Positions 1 through 8,169 of a DNA stretch of 64,000 bases are shown piece after piece. The stretch comes from Amorphophallus konjac (Eukaryota; Streptophyta; Magnoliopsida; Alismatales; Araceae): the NCBI GenBank assembly GCA_022559845.1, contig JAHNEJ010000369.1, positions 1-64,000 on the forward strand, in the 5' to 3' direction. Each line of letters begins with the position of its first letter. Positions within the stretch are counted from its first letter, which is position 1. A program made the position numbers and the translations under genes. The notes below the pieces were generated by a model. The model saw only the letters and a program-made list of their open reading frames with translations, did not search any database and was not told where the DNA came from.

Positions 1-1793
1 GTGGCCTCAAAGGATGGAAAGACAAAAGTGTGGGTCTGTGGGTGCCACATTTCTACAAGGGCTGAAATACTGTGCCAGTCAAAGGAAATCTTTTGGAAGT
101 TACGACCTAAGAACAGCAAGGATTGCAAATGCCAAAAACTAAGGATATGGGTTACCCCTAGGGGCAAGGCACGAACCATGGGAGCCACCCACTTAAGAGA
201 AGAGTATCGGCGAGAGCCAGGAAGGAGCTAAAAAGGAGGAAACAAGGAGAATAATGCAGAAAAGAAGAGATATCAGCTGAAATAGAATCAAATGAACCAA
301 GTTGGAAGTGATTTAAACATACCTCTCTAGAAGGATTTGAACTGAGGTGTCGAGGAATAGAACCCAAACGTGTAATCTCCTCTCGCTCCTTCCTCGCAGC
401 CTTCGGGCCTGAATAGCTTCCCTCACCCAAAGAATGCTCACCAAAACTCCTCTTCATGATGATTTGGTGGTGATTTAGAGGGAAGAAACTTAAGAAGAAG
501 AAGAAGAGGTTGGGTTCAGGCTGAAGGCAGAGCACCCCTTACTTATAGGAGGTCTCATCCCGTGTTTCGCTCCACTGGAACGCATGATGCACGAGAGCAC
601 ACCAGGATTGAATGGGCTTAAAGGGAATTCAATTTGGCTTATAAGATCGTGCTGATTGGCGGTCGTACGATAGACCGTCATTCATGTAAGCACGGCCCAA
701 TGGCGACCGCTATTCTCATGTCCGCGGTCTACCATGGACCGTCGTTCTAGCACCAAATAACGGCCTTCCTATGACCGTTAATAAATCCATATGGCGGTTT
801 ACCATGAGCCGTCCAACTTAAGCACGGTCCCCTCTGAGCCGTTTAACTGTTGAATGTATCATTGTTGTGAAATTCATGTGCCAATGAGTTTTGATTGCAG
901 TTAAAACTAAACAACGTCAATGTCCCGCCGTTACGCCTGCACAGGTAAGTCAGGTATGGCCCTCAATCCCTCAAAACTCTTATTGCATTACTATATGGTA
1001 ATAAATATCTATCTCGAGAACCAGTCGATTCTTCACGCATCCCAGGATCTGACGTTCCCCGTCAACAAAAACACATGATGATCTAGGTATGCGTGTCTAA
1101 TCTTCGGAAAGGCCGCTAAGTTGGAAGAAGTCAGGGGACGACGGTTCTCTCTTGCACGCTGTGGTTGCAAGAAGTGTCCTGACCCTGACTCATTCAGTTC
1201 TGCAATAATATTCTCGAGTATTTTATATTTTTATCCTTGGTTTGCATTCGATTTTACATGGTTCTTTCTTTTAGCCCAGCATGCATCACAAGCACCTTTT
1301 GAGCATTCACGACCTACGGTCTGCCTGAGAAATGATCTTGCGTGTGATTGACTGCTTTCTGTGTTCCATGTCCCACCGAAGGAATAATTCCACTCCAAAA
1401 TTAGAAGGTGTTTCTTTGGACCTAATTGTTCGGTTCTGATGAATTAAGTGTTTCCCTCGTCTGGAGTTTTAAAATCCTTTTAATTTCGCTATTGCCAGCT
1501 TCTATATCGCCTCATTTAGGACCACAGCTTCCGCCGACGAGGCCGCTCCTTGCTCTTTTACCTTAGTTCCTCCAGATTCAGGTTTAACACTCAGTCCCAC
1601 AGTACCTTGCAAATTGGTTCGAAGGTTGCCCGAAGATTTCTATGGCTTATTGGTATGAAACGGGTGTCGTATTGCCTTAACGCCCGCTTTTGCAGTCCAC
1701 TCCGCTTCATCTCCGCTACAACTCCATGTTCCATGACGCCTTCACTACACCTCCGCTCGTTCCCTTGCAAGGCGGACGTTAAGGAGGGGCATC
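1..1793 (+). mobile_element. 3' end of the internal region of an upstream Ty3/gypsy-type element
   Basis: No coding region is recognisable. Three stretches align by eye, in the same order, with the 3' end of the downstream element: 929-1,110 with 13,299-13,470, 1,190-1,290 with 13,560-13,650, and 1,640-1,793 with 14,000-14,162. Both stretches end in the same purine tract (AAGGAGGGGC) just before an LTR beginning TGTTGACACCCG. This is therefore the tail of another copy whose 5' part lies left of the window. At 650-850 it holds about six short inverted repeats of the form CGGTC-N7-GACCG. Confidence 0.75.
1781..1793 (+). promoter_or_regulatory. Polypurine tract of the upstream gypsy-type copy
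   Basis: The tract AAGGAGGGGC lies immediately 5' of the LTR start. The same tract occupies the same position before the second LTR (14,150-14,160). A purine-rich tract at this place primes plus-strand DNA synthesis in LTR retrotransposons. Confidence 0.75.
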
Positions 1794-2940
1794 TGTTGAC
1801 ACCCGTTTTTTAACCGATAAATCGAATCATTTCCTTCGCCTCAATTATTGTCCCAAGCAGTCAATCACATGAGAGATTATTCTTCTGGCAGTATTTTGGG
1901 CTCTTCCCAGCAAAGAAGGCCTCCCTCCCTCTCATTGTTTTTAACGGTCTGTTATAAACCGTTTTTTCAATAGAACGGTCCCCATTGGGCCGTTGTGTTA
2001 CGCTGCCCCGGGTTATTTGTATCTCGTGATATGCTTTGAACAACGGCTCCATGACAACCGTTATGGTCAATATAGCGGTCATCTATGGACCGTCAGTATT
2101 TGCCGACAAGAAAAGGGGTTAGAGGCCCGACAGTCAGTCATAGCCACGTGCTTCACGAAAAGTTGTTTGTCCGGGCATTGACTCGCCTTTAAGCATAACG
2201 GTCTTTACAGGACCGTTATAGTTATTGGACGGCCTCTCCCAGACCGTCATAGTTGTTTGGCGGCCTCCTTACGACCGTCATTGTTACGGCCACCCAGATT
2301 AGACCCCGTGATTCCAGGCGAATTAAGAGGAGAATGTCGTTGGCAATATTGACACGATGCTATCATATACCGGTCCTTGACCGACATCATTCAGTGTTAA
2401 TCCCTGATTAAGCTCGAAGCCCTGGGCTCTATATATAGCTCACGGGTTCTGAGACAGAGGGGGACCATCACGAAGTGCTGTCGAATTCCATCGCCAAATC
2501 TCATACAGCATCCGCCCGTTCGTCAGGGAGTGGGGGCCTTCTACATCCCTCGCAGGCCCCCGGTGCAGGGAACTTCACGCTTCATGTTTCTGTGTTTCTA
2601 GTTCTTCTCTATTTGCTCACCACACACACGTCTTTTCTCCACTGCATCACACATCACATACATCATTTCGTTGGCATTTATTATCTTTCCTATTGTTTCC
2701 GGCGCCCTAAACGGGGTTTCAAAACCTCCAGGTATCGCCGGGCCATGTTCTTCCTTTGCTTTATTTCAATTAGTACACCTACTACACTATCATTTAGCTA
2801 ATCTCCGTTTATCTGTGTGTTTCACCGTTTGCTTTCAGGTCAGCAACCAAAAGCACGAGGCCCGCACCTTCCGGCCGGCCAGGAGGAGTGGAGGAACGGA
2901 CCCGCATTCTCCCGCAGCTTCCGAGTCCCGGCGCTCTCAC
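1794..2940 (+). repeat. LTR A of the non-autonomous gypsy-type element (3' boundary approximate)
   Basis: It starts TGTTGACACCCG after a polypurine tract and has a TATA box (TATATATAG, 2,430-2,438). About 100-200 bp downstream it shares with LTR B the pattern of a C/T-rich leader ending near a sequence like CCTCCGGTGCAGGG. The 3' edge is placed near 2,940 because a TGGCGATCACGGT sequence at 2,945 resembles the TGGCGA-type primer-binding site of Tat/Ogre elements. The same string recurs at about 3,269 and 3,400, so the LTR could end as late as 3,387. The U3 part (1,945-2,290) is packed with short hairpins. Identity to LTR B is clearly partial, so the pair is old or the two LTRs come from different copies. 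Confidence 0.6.
2430..2438 (+). promoter_or_regulatory. TATA box in LTR A
   Basis: The sequence TATATATAG lies about 640 bp into the LTR. It sits at the place equivalent to TATAAATAG (15,029-15,037) in LTR B. Confidence 0.65.
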
Positions 2941-4625
2941 CGGGTGGCGATCACGGTCAACAGCTTCATCTTTCCTCCTTTTTTTTTTTATCTCTTCAAT
3001 ATTATTTAACTCGAGGAGGAATAACATATCAACAGTGCGGTGCATATTCGGCCGTTCTTCTTCGTCCGGCGGTCGTTACAGAGCCGTTCCGTTCAACATC
3101 CCGGAGCGCTTCCTCCCGCATCTTCTGCAGCACCCTTAGGCGGTCTATCGTAAGACCGTGCGTCTATAGGCGGTTCTTCGTCAACCGCTCATCTTCCCTG
3201 TGCTGCAGCTAGGCGAGTGTCTCCCCTTCCTTTCCAAAGCACGGCGTGTTCATCACGTTCGGCGCTTTGGTGGCGATCACGGTCATTTTGTTTTCTGTTC
3301 TCCTCTTACTATCTTTCACTTACTCATCGCATGTTGATTTATTCATAACACCATCTTCCTTTAAGTAAGAGGAGAAAATATATCTACACCCTTCTTTTGT
3401 GGCGATCACGGTGGGACACCTAGTACCCATCGTGCTTGTGAGTTGCTGACCCCCCTTTTGTTGTTTTAGTTCTCTTCTTGGAGTGATTTGCAGGTCGGGA
3501 GCCTTTTTATGCCTTCTGGGACGTGAGCGGTTCTCACAGAGCCGTCCATCCTCTGGAGCGGCTGATCATCCACCGTCCTTCCCCTGCGACCAGCGCCAGT
3601 CCTACTCCAGCGTCCTGTCGTAGACGGTGTCCAATCGACCGTCCATCCTTCTGCGCGGCCTATCTCTGGCCGTTCATCTCTTCGGCACATGTACGCTTCG
3701 GTGTGTTCTGACTGTAGGCACGCGGCTGCTGGAGGTCCGTTCCAGATATTATGCGGCTAGTTACAGACCATTCTTCTGGTACGTTCCTCATTACTGCTAT
3801 CCCATATTTACAGCATGCCGTGATTATTTTGCAGTCATTCTGTCGTTCTGTCGCTCCCTGGATTATACGGTCCTTTACAGACCGTCTGACTCTTTGAGCG
3901 GTCGCATCCAGACCGTTCTTCTGGTGCCGCAGTGCACTCATAGTCCATTTTGATTGCCATATTCCATGCGATTTGTCAGTTTTGGTGCTAGTTGTTGATC
4001 TCCCCCTGCTCTCTTACCATTGTTGCATCATTGTTTTTATTGCTCATATGTTTGCTTGATCATTGTTTGATGGTTGCTAGGCTAGATTGTGCATGCACTC
4101 CGGTGCGCATAGGAGCATCCATCTCTTTCATAGTAGTTGCATTCCTACCGAGGTAGGGTTTCCTCTCATCCCCATACTCCTTGGAGCCGACTAGGTGACC
4201 TTGCCGAGGACCTTCGTAAGCCCCCGTGAGCCGTGGATTCCCACACGGACGCTGGGCAGGTTGTACCGTACCATCCCTCAGTCTAGGGTTTCCATTCGCG
4301 GGAGAGAGAGTCCTTTAGAGTCCATTCTTACCCTGTTTAGGTACCTTGTGGTTGAGTGAATTCACATTTTAATTAATCCACTAACGTCCTAAAAGAGAAC
4401 TTATCAAAATCCTCGCGCATCATTTGAAATTGGTTTGGATAATTGGTTGATTCTTTTCTCATCTCTCTCCATGTGGCACGGTGTCCTCATTTGCATCTTT
4501 TTGACGAATTAGGCTTGTTAGGTCTAGTTCATCTGCGCGCGTCTCCATTTAGCTGCATTTGTCTTAGGTTCATTCCCCTCCTTGTATTCATTTGAAATTC
4601 ACTGTATAAAGTCTCCATTCTTCCC
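2941..4625 (+). mobile_element. 5' untranslated internal region of the gypsy-type element
   Basis: There is no recognisable coding sequence before the gag start. The region has three copies of GTGGCGATCACGGT (about 2,943, 3,268 and 3,400). It includes a 350-bp block (3,037-3,387) almost identical to 15,546-15,896, and another run of CGGTC/GACCG hairpins at 3,520-3,930. A long untranslated leader is usual in Tat/Ogre-type and LARD elements. Confidence 0.6.
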
Positions 4626-6932
4626 ATGGAGCACTTCTCCCCTGTACCTTATTCCTATACCTCTCCATCTTCTTACTCCTGTGTGGATTCCTCTTCCCAT
4701 GCGGGCCCATCTCCTTATTCCTCTATTGGACCCTATTCTGTTAACGGGCCTTCTTACCCCGCCCGTGCTGCTGCTAGTCCAATCAATCCTCATTCCCACA
4801 TACATAATTCTTCCAGGCCCATGCATTCCCTCATTCTCGGAATGGGCTTTCCTTCTTCTCAGGCCGGATCCCCTTATCCGGCCCATCAACATTATCCTGG
4901 TCTAAATTCGTCATCCCTTGCTCAAGCTGGCCCATATCCTTCTCGGACTCTCCCTACCGAGGAGATGATCGCCCAGGCCCAACGCCAACTTGATGAATTG
5001 CAATGACAAATCAATCCTCAAAATTCTCTGGATATCCCATTTGCATTCCCAGGTCTTCAGCTCCCGCCACATCAACAGATTCCGGCTTATCGTCACTATG
5101 GTGGAGTTGGTGACCCTTACGTGCATTTGAAGGAATTCTTATATGAGTCGGCCCAGTTCCAGCATGATCAACGCCTGATGGCCTTTTTATTTGGCCTATC
5201 TTTAGAGGGCTTGGCCAAGGATTGGTTTTTCACATTACCTCAAGGGCAGATGATGAATTTTCAGGCCGTCCAAGCAAGATTCATTCAGCAATATCAAGAC
5301 TAGGTTAGGCCCAGATATTCTATGGTTGATCTGGCCCAAGAGAAGATGAAGCCCAGCGAGGAGTTCTCCACGTTTGCCGACCGCTGACGTCGCCAAGCCG
5401 CGCAAGTCCCGGGGCATATTTCGGAGGGCGAGCAGATCAAGATGGTTATTTCTAATGCAACACCCGAGCTCAGATGTATCATAGCCCTGAACGATATCAC
5501 TTCATGGCAACAACTCTACAGTCGAGCCCGCTTCATTACCCAATAATTCTTAGTTTGCTTTGACCATGAGTCTCCTCCACCTTCGCCTTCCACATGCACT
5601 TTCCCTCCGCCCTCCACTGCAAGTCAGCCCTCCACCTCATATCCCTCCACGAGTCGACCGTACGCTTGGCCACACCCATATACCTCCATGTGCTCCACCT
5701 CGTATCCCTCCACGAGTCAGCCCTCCGCTATTTTATTTCACCACGCCTCTCCTCTTCCGGTCAAGGAAACACTACACCCAGAGCGGGTAGATGCCGTCCA
5801 CTATATTCCCACGCCCTCCACGCCATCACATCACTCTAGCCCTCCGCCTTCACCTACGCAATCCCCTTTGCCTACGCAACCTCCGCTCCCATCCTCATTA
5901 CCTTCTCACCCCCCTCGGCATCCACCTTGCCCGAAGCGGGCTCCTCACTCTTCGTTGCCAGAATCCTTTACAGATGTGTTCAGGGCTTTGATGGCCACTC
6001 ATGCGTTACAACTCCCTCCGGTTATGCCTTGCCGACCTGCGGTCAGGAACTTGATCCATTTCTGTGAATTCCATCATCAACAGGGGCATTCGATTGAGAA
6101 TTGTCCCGAGTTCCGGGAACTTGTTTACGGTTTGGAAGACAAAAAGATGATTGATTGGGCTATCATGCGCCAAGTTATTTCAGATCTCAGCAGCAAACAG
6201 CAACAACAGCGAGCCGTGCCTCCTAGGCAACCGTCTCCACGTCAAGACCATGGGCACCCTGGTGTTTCTTCAGTTGATAAGGTACCTGCTCTGTTACCCA
6301 CTTCTTCCTCTATCCCATCTCCTCCTCCACCTTTACCTACTCCAGCCTCCACTCGGGCAACCTCTCCCTCCGTTTCCACCACCACTTCTATTATTAACGC
6401 CTCTCGACGTGTTGTAAAGATACATCGGAGAGCGCCACCACCCGCCACTTCTTCCACTACGCCACCACCTTCTCCACCCCCATCTTCGCCGTATCCATTG
6501 GCCACATCTCCATCATCACCCTCTCCATTATCCCCATTACCCTCACCATCGTCTTCGTCACCTCCTCCCACAATGATCCCTGTTCCGTCACCCTCACAAC
6601 CATTCCCACGACCGATGCCACTTCTTTCACCATTATCCTCTGAACCTGAGCAGGCTGAACCTAAATCCATACCTCCCCTTTTTCCTTTACCTCCACCCAT
6701 GCCCATCATCATTATTCCCCCATCATTTGCACCATCGCAACCCGCACCCTTCAAACCTCCTCATTCTAACCTCACTCTACCACTTCCCACTTCACGGAGA
6801 AAGTACCCGTTGCCTTTGGTGCCCCTCAGGTTTAGTCCCCAGGGAAGAAAAAGCGCCGAGCCAGGTTTCGATTATGCATTACAAGCTTCAAGATTTCACT
6901 TTCCACATGCCAGTCCGAGTCCTGGTTTCTAG
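4626..6932 (+). pseudogene. Ty3/gypsy gag (capsid) polyprotein, broken by in-frame stops
   Basis: One reading frame runs from the ATG at 4,626 to 6,932 but is cut by stops at about 5,004 (TGA), 5,301 (TAG), 5,385 (TGA) and 5,544 (TAA). The stretch 5,085-5,545 has the character of a plant Retrotrans_gag domain, with a helical region containing FLFGLSLEGLAKDWFFTLP followed by a FIQQYQ motif. At 6,049-6,115 the frame encodes a C-x2-H-x4-G-H-x4-C cluster, as found C-terminal to gag in Tat-type elements. The N-terminus is Ser/Tyr/Pro-rich and residues after the Cys/His cluster are extremely Pro/Ser-rich. Gag packages element RNA. This copy cannot make a full-length protein without readthrough. No protease, reverse transcriptase or integrase follows. 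Confidence 0.75.
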
Positions 6933-8169
6933 CTGTTCTAGGGATAATGAGTCTGGATTTGCTATGAAGACGGTTGCTGAGAAGAGTTCATTAGCGCGAG
7001 TGCCAGTTTCTTCTAAAGCGAGGCCGGTGACAATTTCTGTACTCGTCGGAGAATTCACGATTAATGTTATTATCACCCCTCGCTTGATTGCTATTCAGTA
7101 CATTGGCCCAGAAGAGTTTTCCGCCCGAATGGTGCTAACCCACACGGCCGCCAAAGGTTTAATGAGTGCAGCACTCAAGGGGCAATTGGCCGTGTCTTCT
7201 ACATCTTCCAAAGACATTCTGCACGTCTTATGCAATCTCCCTCAGTTTATTGGTAAGTCGGCCGCGTCAATGCCGCACATTACTCCCCCTCAGTTCTGTC
7301 CTGCTTTTCTGGTAAGAGAGTTATGCTTCGTGCCCAGTTGCCGAGTAGAGTTGTTGAATCTCCATGTTCTAGTGCCAAGAGATAAGACTCCATGGTTCCA
7401 TGATACTCATTATCCTGAGGAGTCAGTTGCTCACGAATGTCCGCAGCATGTTAGCACCACGGGTATAGGGGCAACCGCCTCGATAAAGCCGCATATTCAT
7501 GACCGGGCCAGGCCGTCTGCCAGGTGGACCCGTTATCTGAGAAAGTATTGCAGATTAAGACGCCCGAAGGTCGGAGTCCGCGCCAGGCAGGGTTGTTTCA
7601 AGAAGATTTCGGCCAAGAAGAGGCGGCGGAAGTTCAAGGGCCGTCAGTTGTGCGTTCGGGGGTCCACCTCTCTTCCTTCTTCCTTGTTCCATTCATCTTT
7701 TCTGTTACTCAGTTCTCACCCAAGGGTGGTGTACCTTCCGCCACCTGACCATATCTCTAACATCTTCTCCTATTCTCACCATTCTAGGCATCGACCTATA
7801 CCCTTCTCTTCCCCTGATCCAGGGGCATCTTGTAGTGTTCCTCTCCGGATACGCCCGGATTTCACTCCTCGTCTCTTTCCCCCGACCTCGTTGGGGATTC
7901 CTTATGCTCCTTCCCCGACCTTGTCGGGTGGTTTCCATTTCTTTTCCCCGACTTTGTCGGGTGTTCATGCATCTCCTTCCCCGCCTCTGGCAGGTGATCA
8001 CTATTCCTTTTCTCCGACCGTGTCAGATGATCATTCTCCTTATTCCTTATCTTCGCAGTTATCCTTTCGCCATCTTTCAGTTCCTTCCTCCTCACCCTTT
8101 CGGGGGTCTTACCCTTTTTCTTGCTATTTTTGGGGCTTTAGCCCACCTGTGGACGCACTTTTTTATTAA
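6727..8169 (+). CDS. Unidentified ORF overlapping the end of gag (480 codons), retroelement-encoded
   Basis: This open frame overlaps the last 200 bp of gag in another frame, and the first 50 or so codons are probably just gag read out of frame. From about 6,880 the protein looks real in composition: a mixed globular-like part to about 7,480, then a very Arg/Lys-rich stretch (7,500-7,650, with KKISAKKRRRKFKGR), then a Ser/Pro tail. The tail has an 11-residue tandem repeat around the motif SPTLSG (7,880-8,030, DNA period 33 bp). I see no D-S/T-G protease site and no RT or integrase motif. It may be the continuation of gag after a frameshift, or an element-specific ORF. I do not recognise a family. 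Confidence 0.4.
   Translation: MHHRNPHPSNLLILTSLYHFPLHGESTRCLWCPSGLVPREEKAPSQVSIMHYKLQDFTFHMPVRVLVSSCSRDNESGFAMKTVAEKSSLARVPVSSKARPVTISVLVGEFTINVIITPRLIAIQYIGPEEFSARMVLTHTAAKGLMSAALKGQLAVSSTSSKDILHVLCNLPQFIGKSAASMPHITPPQFCPAFLVRELCFVPSCRVELLNLHVLVPRDKTPWFHDTHYPEESVAHECPQHVSTTGIGATASIKPHIHDRARPSARWTRYLRKYCRLRRPKVGVRARQGCFKKISAKKRRRKFKGRQLCVRGSTSLPSSLFHSSFLLLSSHPRVVYLPPPDHISNIFSYSHHSRHRPIPFSSPDPGASCSVPLRIRPDFTPRLFPPTSLGIPYAPSPTLSGGFHFFSPTLSGVHASPSPPLAGDHYSFSPTVSDDHSPYSLSSQLSFRHLSVPSSSPFRGSYPFSCYFWGFSPPVDALFY

Noticed and set aside
6242..6754. Minus-strand Gly/Glu-rich open frame (170 codons)
   Set aside because: It is the complement of the Pro/Ser-rich gag tail; low-complexity CCT/CCA codons leave the opposite strand open.
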